A DNA stretch of 64,000 bases from positions 480,281-544,280 of the forward strand of contig MNCI01020108.1 of NCBI GenBank assembly GCA_015680685.1, written 5' to 3'. The position numbers were made by a program, and so were the translations under genes. The notes below the pieces were generated by a model. The model did no database searches, was not told the origin of the DNA, and saw only the letters and a program-made list of their open reading frames with translations. This document shows, piece after piece, positions 21,184 through 32,398 of this stretch. This DNA comes from Gnetum montanum. Lineage: Eukaryota > Streptophyta > Gnetopsida > Gnetales > Gnetaceae. Position 1 is the stretch's first letter, and every line of letters starts with the position of its first letter.

Positions 21184-22789
21184 TAGTGGAGATAGTGAGG
21201 CGGTTTGAAACGAAATGGTTTCTTGATGGAAGGAATACCATATGTAGTTATAAAGAGATAGTTTTGAAGATTGTAAATTTCATCATATGTAGTATTAAGG
21301 TTGAATTGGTAGAGGCTGAAAGATTCATCTAAAGCTTACTTTTTCCATTTTGCTATGGCCTTAGCAACTAGAGGTAAACAAGATAATTTTCAGCTTTCTT
21401 CACATGTTGTCTTTAGTTTTGCTTCCGCAAATTTTTGTCTATGGGTGAAGGTATTTTGGTTTCCTATTAATTTAGTTTCTTGTTCAATCATAGAAATTAT
21501 GTTTGGTTAACTATTGTTAATTGGTAGATCTTAAAGTATTTTTAGCATGATAGAAATTCCAATTTCTTTTGTTTAATTGCTAACAAGTAGATCTTGGATT
21601 TTGTCCAACAAGCCTGTTTTTGTCTCTATTTCTTCAAGATTAGATTTATTTTTATTTTTCTTCACCTTGACTTCAAGTTTTACAAACTTCAACAAAATTT
21701 GTTCATTATCCTTTAAAGCAATACTAGGCTACTTTTCCCCTCAATCTTCTCTTTGAAGGTTGATACCCTGTAAAGAATTTTTTTGTTTTATTCATAGATT
21801 TCATCCAACAATGCCATTTTGGTAACCATATACTCCCACTTCCATTGTGGTGTTAACCATATACTTCCATTGTGCAAGTGGAATTTCTTTGAGAACCTTT
21901 ACATTATAGATTTTTTTTTATGTACCTTGTGATGATGCTATGATAAAATTTTCAAATATCTTTAGTAGATGATTCAGTCTCTTCACTAATAAATCAGTCA
22001 AGCCTACCCCTAACTTTTCTTCCTACCATGTAAGCTCAAATCAATGTTAAAACCCTCATGTCTTAGCTCAAACAAATGTTAAAACCTTAGTGATAGATAT
22101 ACTTAATCCTAAAATCCTCACTGCCAAATCCATTGCTACCTTAAATGCACTACTACAATCAACACTGCTAAATTAGGCTGCAAATTAGGGCCAAGAGTTA
22201 ACCATCCATCTGCAAATCCGCAAATTAAACTGCAAAAGAAAGAGCCAACAGGTAGGAAACCAGCTGCAAATGTGCAAAAAACAATATGCGAAAATCCGCC
22301 CAAAATCCCTGCTGCAAATGCTAGAAAACCCCTGCACCAAAAATCCAGAGCCGAGAAATCTCAGCAGATGCGCCCAGGAAACGTGGTGGCGTTGGCGCCC
22401 AAATTTTGAATGCGCAGTGCAGGTCAGAAATTGAGGTGGCGCATATGGTTTCATCGTATAGCATAGCATTGCATTACCTTTATTCTACGACAAACATGCA
22501 CATGCCATGATCCACGGGAGATTTAAAAGAGGGAACCCTGTTCCAATTCCTGCACATTCATGGTAAGTCGACAATTCTAGATTTTCCTGCACTGTTCCTT
22601 TGTCTGAAAACTTAGAATGCGTGTAGTGCCGTTACAAATCAGAAAAAGAAACAGAAAAAGAAAAAAAATGCTGCCTTGAAATGAAACAGTGATCAGTGCT
22701 TTATTTGGGAATCGGTTTAATACTTTGGGCATTTTTGTTTCTTGGGTTTGAAGGGAAAATGTTGAGTTTACCTATAATTATTTTTATTT

Positions 22790-22930
22790 GGTACTTTGGT
22801 GGTGTCATTGGCGTTACAAATCATCCGTAGCTCCTTGACTGATCAACTGATAGGTTCTACAGTATTTTGGTTGTGTCAGTGGTGTCACAGCACATCCGTG
22901 GCTCCCTGGTTGTTCAACTGATAGATTCAA
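22790..22930. repeat. Imperfect tandem duplication, about 70 bp
   Basis: Two adjacent copies sharing TTTGGTKGTGTCANTGG, CATCCGTRGCTCCYTGRYTG and TCAACTGATAGRTTC. Confidence 0.7.
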
Positions 22931-23502
22931 GCTTCATTTTTAGGATATGCTTGGATTAACGGTACCGGATATAATATTGTCATACTGTTTTCTCTACCCA
23001 AAAGGGTTTTTAGATAATCCAAAGTCTAACCCATTTTCAAGTTGCTGCGCACCCGGTATTCCAACCCTGATTAACAAGCATAAATGATCATGTCTACTGG
23101 CATAATGTATTAGACTGGGGAAGAAAGAGTTTAGGATAAACAAGGAATTTTTACAAGGTTCTAATATAATCACCATTCAAAAGCTCATCAAGGAAATGAT
23201 CCACTATCCTAGCCCAACTGGAAGAAGTGGAGTAGACCTTTTGCTTGTGTGCCATGTTTACGTCTCAATGAATTGAAAAAAGGAGACAAATGAGAAAACA
23301 CAGAATCTGCATGTGCATTACTCTTGAAAGATTAATCCACAATTATGCCTGGATCAAAAGTGACATGGCAAGACATACCAGTAGGCTTTTGCGTTGAAGA
23401 TCTTTGATGCCAGCAGAAGTGTTTTTTTCATGCAAATTTTTACCAGATGCTCTAGGTGTCTTCTCTTGGATTATTCTTTTATATTCCTTGATTTCAATAT
23501 CA

Positions 23503-23598
23503 ACCTTCATCCTTTGAGCTTAATAGTAACCTTCTTTAAGCTTTCAAATGTCAATCTTCATCCTCTAAGCCTAACAGTAACGTTCCTTAAGCTTGGTT
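23503..23598. repeat. Imperfect tandem duplication, about 53 bp
   Basis: Two copies sharing CAAYCTTCATCCTYTRAGC and TAACAGTAAC-type blocks followed by CTTTAAGCTT or CCTTAAGCTT, downstream (3' side) of the receptor gene. Confidence 0.65.
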
Positions 23599-23761
23599 TA
23601 AAATTAGTATGGTTTTTCACTCCTGGAATATCAATCCATGGATGGTATATCTTGCATCTGTCAGATGTTTCAGTTCGAATAATCTATATAAAATAATAAA
23701 TTACAACCAGACATGGCCGAATTCCGTACAATGGATCCAAAGGCTCGATATGAATTTTTGC

Positions 23762-26700
23762 TTAAAGATCATATTCAAATTTCTCAAACGACAGAGCGAA
23801 TTCCAGAAGAAGACCCAGAAGCATTACTGTTACAATAAAGCAAAACATCATTTGAATTAAGAGAAGCATGTTCTGTGTCCTTGTATTGGGAACCTGTGCA
23901 CATGGTAATGCTTGTATTTTCCTAGGCAGCCATGGCATAATTCTTTTGCAGGAAGCAGTTGACAGATACGGATTCCCTGAAAAGCTGCACAGCAATGGAA
24001 CCAGGTCAATCAATGCATAAACAACACGGCTAAGTTTCTTGAACACGTATATCTAAACGATTTGGGTAATAATTTTTGTTTACTTGCTCCGAATGCGATC
24101 ATGACAGAGCCCTGCTGGAATCTCCCCGCTCAGATTGTTGTTCGCCAGATTCCTGAATTATGTCATGCAGTGTCTTCGGTCACACAATACATAAAGCTAA
24201 TTCTTTGCCTCTATGAAATTGTGAAATTCAAATACATTGACATGTTGTGTTTAAGGTATTGGGCATAGATTTAAATTATAGGAACGTTAACAATTTTAAA
24301 TATTCATACTTCAAAACTGAAACTGAAATCGAAATCATATACTTACAGCTGAGACAACAGCGAATTCCTTTCCAAGGCAGCTGGTATTGGTCCTTTGAGA
24401 TTGTTGTTTGCCATATTCCTGAAATTGATTTGAGACGCTTAATTTCTAAAGGGGCATACATTTGTGTATAATTGGAACTCTTGGTTCCTATCGAAATTTG
24501 AAATCGTACTGGCTACTCACAATGAGGTCAGGAAAGAGAGCTTTGCCACGGCGTCAGGAATTGTTCCGTTCAAATTCTTGTTCGATAAATCCCTGCAATC
24601 TCCACCAGATCACATACTTTAGATTCGTTGCATATAATGATTTCAAAAAACAGATTGATAATTTGAATGGCAGAGTTGGATTACAGAGAAGCAACTGTGA
24701 CAACTGAAAAAGATGAATCACAGATGACCCAATCCCAGTTGAAACCTGGGGGCATGCACGGATCTCCCGAGTACTCATTTAGGTTGAAATGATCTCGAAT
24801 TTCATACACTGCTGCAACTGCATCATATCCAAAAATAAAAATAAAAATAAAAACCTCATATAACTTACAAGAGAGATTCATTCTACAATTGATTCTAATG
24901 CATTATATACGGTACCACTGCTAAGACAGTAAAAGAGATTGCAGAGCTTTATGCCAAACATAAAAAGGAAATTCTGCAACCAAAATTTCTATAACTAAGA
25001 AATTCTGTAAATCAAGCAATGAAATGCATGCTGTATGGGTGGGTGAAAAGTTTCAATACAAACCATCTCCTGAATAAGTGAAGTCTCCATACGGAATAGC
25101 AAGAAGCATGTCCAAGGCATTGAGAATGGGACCCAAAGTTGTACCAGCATTGGGCACCAAAGTGATATTGATGGAGCCCTTCCTAAAATCTGCTTGTTTC
25201 CCCAACTTCAAGGTGTAGCCTGGATCTGCCATGACTGACCATGAGTTTTCTCCATTGACGTGCACATCAAATTCACAGAAATCCAGAATGGATGACTCTC
25301 TGATTTCAAAGAACTGCAGGAACAGCAGAACCTTATACGGCCGTGGATCCGCTGTTAAGGTTACAGTGAGAGAGCTTTTCTTGTCTGGGCTTGCCATGCC
25401 TGTCATCAAAAGTTTTGCAGGTGGATCTCCATACATACTGCCATTCAAATTGAAGTAGGCCGGTGCTGTCACTGTTGGGTATCGCTCATCAGTCATGGGT
25501 TTCCACACCCTGTCATAGGGGTCATGTGGGTACCTGTTTGTTCAACCAAAATTTGAAATTATGCATTTTGCAATTTACTTCACAGTAGAGGTGTAAATGG
25601 TAGAATTTTTAGACATTAGAGCAGAAGATAAGTAGAAACCGTAAAGAGCATGGATCTAAAATTTGGAATTTTTAAGTTTTTGAATGAATTCTTGTATGGA
25701 ATATCAATTTGATATCTCAAGTTTCCAACAGGTCTTATAAGGAGTTCAGCACATTTGTAATAAAATTGGTACCGGCATGAATTTCACCGCTGAAGTTGCA
25801 GCGACTTGGTGATTACTATACACACACACACACAATCAAATGATACTAATGAATTTATAGTTTGTCCAAATTAGTGGTACCCTGATGGCAAAAACGTACC
25901 ATAGGGTAGCATCAAGTTAATAACCAAATTAGACAACCAAGGTTCGATTATAGATGAATTGCGTTTAAGTATATTATTTAAGGTTAATTACAAACTCAAC
26001 ACGATTTAGCTTGTAACTATTAAAATGCAACGGTCAACTTTAAACCTGTGTTTTAAAATTGCCGATCTATATCAGCTGAAAAACAAAAAATTACCAGACT
26101 AACAATATCTAACCACGCTAATGCTAAAAGAACGAAAATTGGAATTTTTTAACAGCATTCAAAATTCGATGTAATAATCCCAATTTCAGAAGGTTAAGAG
26201 AATAATCCTATTCAGATCTTACCGAAGAACAGAAGGAGCACCAAAATTGAGTTGAAACAGCGCTTCCAGTACTACGTTGACTCCATAAACCTCAGATGAG
26301 AATGGGCGAAGCTCCAGAGCAGATATGAAGGGAATGCCTTTGTTAGAAATTCTTCCCAAACACACCCTGATATTGCTGTACCTGGCCTGGGTTATGAATG
26401 TTTTTGTTACAGTCTCTGTGATTGAAGTCTGAATTGTGCCCAAATGGCTGGTATCAATTATGAAGGCAAAAGAAGGTGGGTTTTGAACACCATCGTAGTT
26501 GCCATACAAAAACGAGACCCTGATCATGTATTCATTACCTTCAATGGCAGGAAAAGTGTAGCAGTTTTTGATTCCTCGAGGAAATGCTCGGACCGTCTGC
26601 AGACAATCTGTTCTCAGATTTGCAGCAATGGCGGTTCTGATTTTGGCAGGCTCACCGCCTTTCACATATTGATCATCATCCGGTGTCCACTGAAACCCAT

Positions 26701-27344
26701 TCGAGTCTTCGTAAGCTCTGCTTCCTCCACAGTCTAGATTTAAGAACCCTGTGCAAAAAACCCATCATTTTTTACCATGGAAAAGTACCATTGAACTATA
26801 AAAGCAAGCAGTTGGGTTGTTTAGACTTTAGAGCACTGATCTGAACGTTTCTGATTTTTGAAAGTTTTCAATGCTGAAACGAAATATAAACTGTACTCGA
26901 CAATGAACAAATAATATATGTCAATTGCTTCGGTTCAAATCGAAGTTGCTTTTTTCCCTTAATAGGTAATCTGTGGAATATGAATTGCAGTGATTGAACA
27001 TTGGTCAATGCTAATGAGGTTCTCTGATGCACGGAAACTTGTGGGTGTTGGCTTTCTTGCAGGGAGTGTCATAAAACCCACAAGGAAATCCGAAAGAAAT
27101 CAGAGCCACTGGTTAAAAGCTAAAACACAAAACAAAGGTTTACATTGCGCAGACCATGGAAACTCACTTGCAGATTTCAATCACTGAATTTAATTTGCAG
27201 TGGAGTGGCTTAACTGTGGATTCACACACAATTTAACGTACCTGACTGTGCTAGAACATGCAGACAGTCAATGTTCAATTGCAAGAAAAGAAGAAGACAC
27301 CACGCCAGCGCAAATCCATTGATAATTGGAACTCCTGCTGCCAT
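23762..27344 (-). CDS. Malectin-like and LRR receptor-like protein without kinase (eight exons)
   Basis: Exons on the minus strand, by splice sites and phase: 27344-27242, 26748-26223, 25533-25064, 24817-24685, 24592-24521, 24418-24347, 24152-24084 and 23984-23762; all inferred junctions are GT-AG and the phases join to a 555-residue protein. Residues 1 to about 34 are a signal peptide (MAAGVPIINGFALAWCLLLF). The malectin-like domain covers about 36-365 (FLNLDCGGSRAYED, then YPHDPYDRVWKP). A Cys-bearing cap GDPCMPPGFNWDWVICD follows. Three LRR units lie in two 72-bp exons and one 69-bp exon (LDLSNKNLNGTIP, NMANNNLKGPIP, NLANNNLSGEIP). Then FSGNPYLSTASC and a hydrophobic run near residues 520-547 with a seven-residue tail. 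Members bind cell-wall or peptide ligands at the plasma membrane; RLP4-type proteins have this layout. The last exon is the least certain: a kinase part could have been lost or spliced further on. A variant acceptor for exon 4 just upstream would break the phase, so 24817 is preferred. Confidence 0.85.
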
Positions 27345-27421
27345 TGCTCTGCAAACGAATGCTCAAAATGCACAACAGAATACAAAATATTATTAGCACC
27401 AAGAAGGGACATGTCTGCTTA

Positions 27422-27429
27422 TATTTATA
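27422..27429 (-). promoter_or_regulatory. TATA-like box of the receptor-like gene
   Basis: TATAAATA on the minus strand, 78 bases upstream of the ATG at 27344. A start about 30 bases downstream would give a leader of roughly 50 bases with no upstream ATG. A second AT-rich TATATAAAT lies at about 27445-27453. Inference from position only. Confidence 0.4.
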
Positions 27430-29800
27430 CTATCCAGATACCATTTATATATTATTTTCTGCAATGATATCCTCCGCTTCTAAAACAAGGAATTAGACTT
27501 TCTAGTACAGACGAGTTCCAGTTTTCAGTCATCTAGTACAAGATGGTAGTCAACAATATTGTATTTAGCATGATGGGAAGGACACCCATTTTAATCCTTG
27601 TTCGTAGCACTTTGCATGACCCAGCTGTTGTACAGAAAATACTGTACAATACTAATCCAAATGCACAAATAATAATAAAGAACAAATCAGACACTCTAAG
27701 GTCCTTGTGCCACCTCTATATTCCAATTATATGGCCAAACTTGCCTGGTTTCAGCTTTGACTTTCCTAGCTTTTTAATAAAATTTCCAAGTTTATAACGA
27801 CCTAGCTTTTTAATAAAATTTCCAAGTTTATAACTACTTAGTTTTTTGATAGGATATGACTAATAAGTTAGCGTGCTTTCACAATCATTATTTAGTTGAT
27901 CCAATGCGCGTCTTTAGTCACAGAAGAGTAACTAAAAGAGCCAAGTACGCCATACAGAGTCTCATGCGATTAACTGTTCATGAAGGTGGAAAAAGACTTT
28001 GCTAGCGGTACAAAAATGGCTGAAATAAGTCTCTGGATCAACGGCTCCTCCAGCGACAGTCCTCCTACTTTTGCTGAGCCTTTGACCCAGAATTTTCAAC
28101 TCTGCAGCTGAGTCCTCGCTCTTTGGTTAGGCATTTAAAACTTCTTTCCTTCCTCGTAGCAGTCCAGAATATCAATTTTCCCTTGAGATAACCGCAACCA
28201 CTTGCTCTAGGTAGATTTCTGGCAACTCGCTATTGCCTTAGGATTTAGCAGCACCTTTAATTAATTGTTTCTTTTTCAGGGTCATACATATTTTTCTCGT
28301 CTCAACACTTCTAAGGTTAAGGGACACCGTGGGCCCATTCATGTAAACGATGAAATATAAATACAAAGAATGCCCTTAGCTTAGAGGTAGGGTGAGTTTT
28401 ACTTTACTTTGTTTATCCCCTAGCTTAGTTATATATTTATAATATATATCTATAAATTGGCCAAGAGAATCTTATTTGTTTACAAGTAAAAAGTTGTTTG
28501 AGTAAAAAATTTCACGACTTTTGGACGAAAAACAAAATTTAAAAACCCAAATTTTCATGCCTTCTAGACGAAGAACAAGAGTTCTGTATCTTATTTTTCC
28601 TAAGAATGGATTTTCTGAAAAACAAATTTCCATCAATTAGTGTATGCTCTCACCCTCGGCCGAATTTGTTGTTGTGAGGAGAAGAGCTTGAAACAGGGAG
28701 TGTGTTGGATGTGTTGCTGATGAGCTTAGGACCCTCTCACAAAGACGATATTTGTCTGCAACCATGAAAGAAATGCTTCTGGGGTTATGAGTTTTTGCCT
28801 TGACTGTTTTCTGGCTGGAGGAAAGTGCGCTCCGATCCTGTTCGGCGCCCCGATCTGCGCATCATTTCTGTCTTTGGCCAGAATGCTGGATCTGCATCTG
28901 TGCAGAACTCGAGCCCTCCTCCTCCTCCTGCTCCGTGCACTATTTTCACGTTCTATCACCTAGCATGATCTGTATTTTTGTTTTGCAAGGGACGTAACCT
29001 TTCATAACACGACATAACCTTTCATAACACGTCAGCGTTATGCATAAAGTTGGCGTTACCAAAATGGCCTGTGGGAAAGTCAATGTTACTTAGCATTATC
29101 ATTATGGACAAAATTAGCGTTATTGAATTATGACTGGTAATGGCCTCTCGGCCAAATAAAGATTATAAATTTTTTAGGTAAAAAATGTTTTTGGTTGAGA
29201 TGCCAACTTCCAATCATACGAAAAGGCTCAATCCTAACATTAAATTATATTTTATCTATAAGATACATCATAAGTTCAATGTCAATGGGCAACATCAAGT
29301 AAAACTTTAGTTTTAGTTTCAATTTCATAACCCTGCAGAGGTCTCCTTCTTGTAACAGTAAGTTATGCTTTATCCATAACCCTTTAGGGCTTTATTGTGT
29401 AATGTTAAATTATATTTTTCAAAATTCTCATCCTATATTATACAAACTTTTTTCATACTCAATCTATTTAATTTCTCATAAAGGGAAAAGATTCTATTAT
29501 CTAAATTATAAATATATAGATAAACTAGTTTAAGTTTAATCATTATCATCATAATGTTTTGGCTAAGAGGCCAACTTCCTTACAGAAAATAAATAATTAT
29601 CATCATAATGTTGTGCTAAAGGATGAACTTTTTCATTGGAATTATGATGGGTATGTATTGGCCAAAAGATGAATTTTTTCATGGAAAACAAATAATTATT
29701 ATCATAAACTATGGTCAAGAGATGAAGTTTTTCACACAATTTATTATGTGTATGTAATGATTATATGTTGCCATAAAAAATAATCATAATTGTGGTAACA
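27430..29800. other. Intergenic sequence, no gene recognised
   Basis: No convincing coding frame. It contains a tandem duplication of 37 bp at 27768-27840 (CTAGCTTTTTAATAAAATTT units), a GC-richer patch at 28800-28940, and from about 29560 a loose series of GGCCAAnAGATGAAnTTTTTCA units that resumes on the far side of element E at 56150. Confidence 0.5.
27768..27840. repeat. Tandem duplication of 37 bp
   Basis: CTAGCTTTTTAATAAAATTT followed by CCAAGTTTATAACGAC, then repeated almost exactly, with a third partial unit (TTAGTTTTTTGATA) after it. Confidence 0.8.
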
Positions 29801-29805
29801 ATGGG

Positions 29806-30297
29806 TGTAGGAAAACATGCCTTGTTGGTGGATCAAAGGTTATTTCTCTTTGAAACAGGGATTAGAGGAGCGTGGAGATCCCTGGGGGTTCCAAGCTATT
29901 TTAACTATCATTTAGAACTACATGGGCCTTAACTCCTTGTGAACCATGTCACAAGGATATGTAGGCTTGTGGAGAAGCTTACTTAGGTCATCGTCCTCTC
30001 TTCGGAGTTGGGCTTAGAACTAGATGCATTAGTATAAGAACATATTGTAGTCCTTTTAGAGGAGTTTGTGTGCTGTGTGTTTGTGTGTACGTGTATGCTT
30101 GGTTGGTATGGTTGCGTTTCTAATGTTTATGACCTTACTAACAGGTCTAACCATTGGCTAATAGGTTGTGTGCTATGCGGTAATACAGGGTGATAGGTAT
30201 TAAGGCGTAGTCCACATTGAGTCCACCCTCTCATAGTGTTGTGGTCGAGACTCTTAGGTAGTACTGAGTAGTGTTTTCTAAGGGTAACAACATTACA
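29806..30297 (+). repeat. 5' LTR of element E
   Basis: 492 bp, TGTAGGAAAACATGCC to ATTACA, followed after two bases by the primer site TGGTATCAAAGA. Shares long blocks with 55635-56149 such as GGATATGTAGGCTTGTG and CTAGATGCATTAGTATA. Confidence 0.85.
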
Positions 30298-30299
30298 CT

Positions 30300-30311
30300 T
30301 GGTATCAAAGA
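30300..30311 (+). other. Primer binding site of element E (tRNA-Met-like)
   Basis: TGGTATCAAAGA, two bases after the 5' LTR. The canonical plant initiator tRNA-Met site is TGGTATCAGAGC, two mismatches. Confidence 0.65.
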
Positions 30312-30389
30312 CATAGGTTTGTGTTGTAGGTTTGGTGGTGGTTCATGGTTCATTATTAGGAAGCCATAGCACAAAAGAAAAAAAGCAAG

Positions 30390-30678
30390 GGAAGTCACAT
30401 CTTTGGTGAGGCTTCTACAAACTTTGTCCCTCTTGATGACAGGGAGGAGCATATGCATGACAAGGCACATGATGTAACTCCTAAACTAGAGAATATTAAT
30501 GACAATGATAAAGTATCTTTCAGGGGTCTTGATTCCCTTGATAAGGTACAACAACTATGGAGATAGCTTCTTGAAGTTGATAGCATGATTCTTAGCCACT
30601 TGCTAGTGGCCAAGAGGGTTAATATGGTATAGGATCTTGTTGATGGATTAAACATCCTATATCTCTGGGAACTTGTGG
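30390..30678 (+). pseudogene. Gag N-terminal fragment of element E
   Basis: A frame with three stops but otherwise open reads SKGSHIFGEASTNFVPLDDR, then KLENINDNDKVSFRGLDSLD and VNMV (stop) DLVDGLNILYLWELV. Its charged, heptad-like character suits the coiled-coil start of a gypsy gag. It ends where the repeat at 30679 begins; gag resumes near 50455. Assignment rests on position between the primer site and the rest of gag. Confidence 0.5.
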
Positions 30679-31400
30679 TGCCTGAAAAATTCAGTGCTGG
30701 AGATCCAAAAATTTCAACACAAAAAAGTTTTGACTCCTAGATCCACAAGCCTTAAAAAATAAATTCGGAGCACCCTGGATAGTCTTGTCGATCACCCAGG
30801 GACTTATAAATTTGTTACCAATTAGAAAATAAAGATAAACAAAATGTGTGCAATGGTCGTTCAAGCACAAGATCCAAGAATGAGAGTAGAGAAATAAATG
30901 ATATAATGTACCAAAATAAAGAAAACTGCAACTTTGTATCAATGCACTATAAAAACAAAGGTTTAGAAAATATAGATTGTGGGTTGCAAAAACCTAAGAA
31001 CATAGAAATAAGTTTGACGTTTGATGTAGCTAGTAGGGTGTGTGCTACTACCAGATTTGTGTTTGTTCTTCTTTAATCAATTTGCTCTTAGATTTTGCTT
31101 GCAATAGGTCTAGTCTTCTCCAAATGGTTTGCGTTGGGGACAAATAGCTATGAACTTTTGGCTACCTGAACTACTCCAAAAATCTCAAGTTTGATCGATA
31201 CAAAAATGATCTAGAAGTCCTTGCAATGAAGAAAATTCTTGTTTAAATAGGCTATAGGTCTTGGTTTTTTGCTGATTAATTCTACCATGATTGCTGATAG
31301 AATTTTTGGCAAATTCTGCAACTGTTTTGGATACTTTCTTGTAGTGTATGAGCAATTTTAGTTAATTTCTTGCCCTCATATGTTGCTCCCACAAGCTACC
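30679..31400. repeat. Unassigned long repeat, copy 1 (continues 38831-38912)
   Basis: Matches 49331-50120 along its length (blocks TTCAGTGCTGGAGAT, AAGCACAAGATC, TTGTGGGTTGCAAAAACC, CCTTGCAATG). Element D interrupts it: after the CTACC duplication the match resumes at 38831 and is last seen about 38912. The pair flanks the Athila-like K and may be its LTRs, but neither a primer site nor a clean terminus could be found. Confidence 0.6.
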
Positions 31401-32398
31401 TGACGAGTGGCGAGGTACCCCTACACTCAACCATACGAAACAAACGTAGCACACATGATCCGGTCGAACTCTGTAGACTAAGTGCCTACACGCCCCATGG
31501 AACACTTGGGTTTAATCATTCGTTGTCTTCCCAGACTTACTTGTAGTTTTCATGGTGTATGGTTAAGTAAGTCTGAGGTATATGATTTTTATAGTCTTTT
31601 ATGTTTTATCTCCTATGCTATCGAGGTGAAGGGTTGGAGAAACTAACTAACTCTAACTAATGAACTAAGTCTAAATTACCTAGCGTCAGCATCTGTTTCC
31701 ACTTACCGTACACACTCTTAACCGATGCAACTGTGGCTACCAAACGCTAATCGTTGCTGGGATCACCGCGCGTAACGCACGTGCTCGAAGTGGTCATACT
31801 GAGGCACTTAACTAGGAGGAAAGGGTTGAGAAAGCTAATCTAGCCTAAGTGCGATGAGCAGCCAATTCCTTGACTAACCGTACACATCTTGGTGCATGAC
31901 TACCACTGGGATTACCAAGCGTAGATCCTGGATACGCCACTGGGTTACCAAATAGTCACACTAGATGCTCGTAATCAAGTTGTACTCATACCGCATTGCG
32001 ATGAGCAGCCGATTCCTTGACTAACCGTACACATCCTTAGATGCTCGTAATAAAGTCGTACTCATACCGCATTCTAGGAGTTTAAGGGTGAGAGAGAAAA
32101 CAATAAATAAAATCCTATTCCATGCACTGCAATTTTTATCCAGGAAGTTTGTCTTTATTGCTGTACACAACTTGTATTCAGGTACAATGTTGCTTGAATA
32201 AAGATCTGTTCACTTTAGGACTCCTACTGCGGGCACATGGAAAACATTCTATCTCTGGAGTGATCAAACTGCCAAAGTTTTCCTACTTCTAGCCCAGGAT
32301 GAGGAAACAAGGGAGAGCCGCCTCTTATTTATAAACTTAGCGACGGATAGCGATATTGCATACGCGATGTTGCGGCTCATGTGAATCGCGTCTCATCA
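31401..32398 (-). repeat. 3' LTR of element D
   Basis: 998 bp; the plus-strand ends are TGACGAGTGG and GTCTCATCA. It is nearly identical by eye to 37791-38825 through U5/R, including an internal duplication with GATGAGCAGCCRATTCCTTG (31854 and 31998). The U3 is about 37 bp shorter, with one fewer GATATCG palindrome unit. Confidence 0.9.

Larger units (their letters stand above)
21192..23761. other. Intergenic sequence, no gene recognised
   Basis: AT-rich sequence between the transposon and the receptor gene. Contents seen: an imperfect tandem duplication of about 70 bp at 22790-22930 and another of about 53 bp at 23503-23598. A short stretch rich in CTGCAAAT motifs lies at 22170-22330. No coding frame longer than about 100 residues looks real. 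It is the region where a kinase domain of the adjacent gene would lie if it had one, and none is visible. Confidence 0.5.

Noticed and set aside
24818-24881. In-frame extension upstream of exon 4 (FIFIFIFGYDAV)
   Set aside because: It is intronic (TTTTTA)n sequence; only the acceptor at 24818 keeps the phase with exon 3.
28726-28959. Arg-rich minus-strand frame (SRRRRRARV) near 28900
   Set aside because: It comes from a CTCCTC-type low-complexity run on the plus strand and has no supporting splice or codon evidence.
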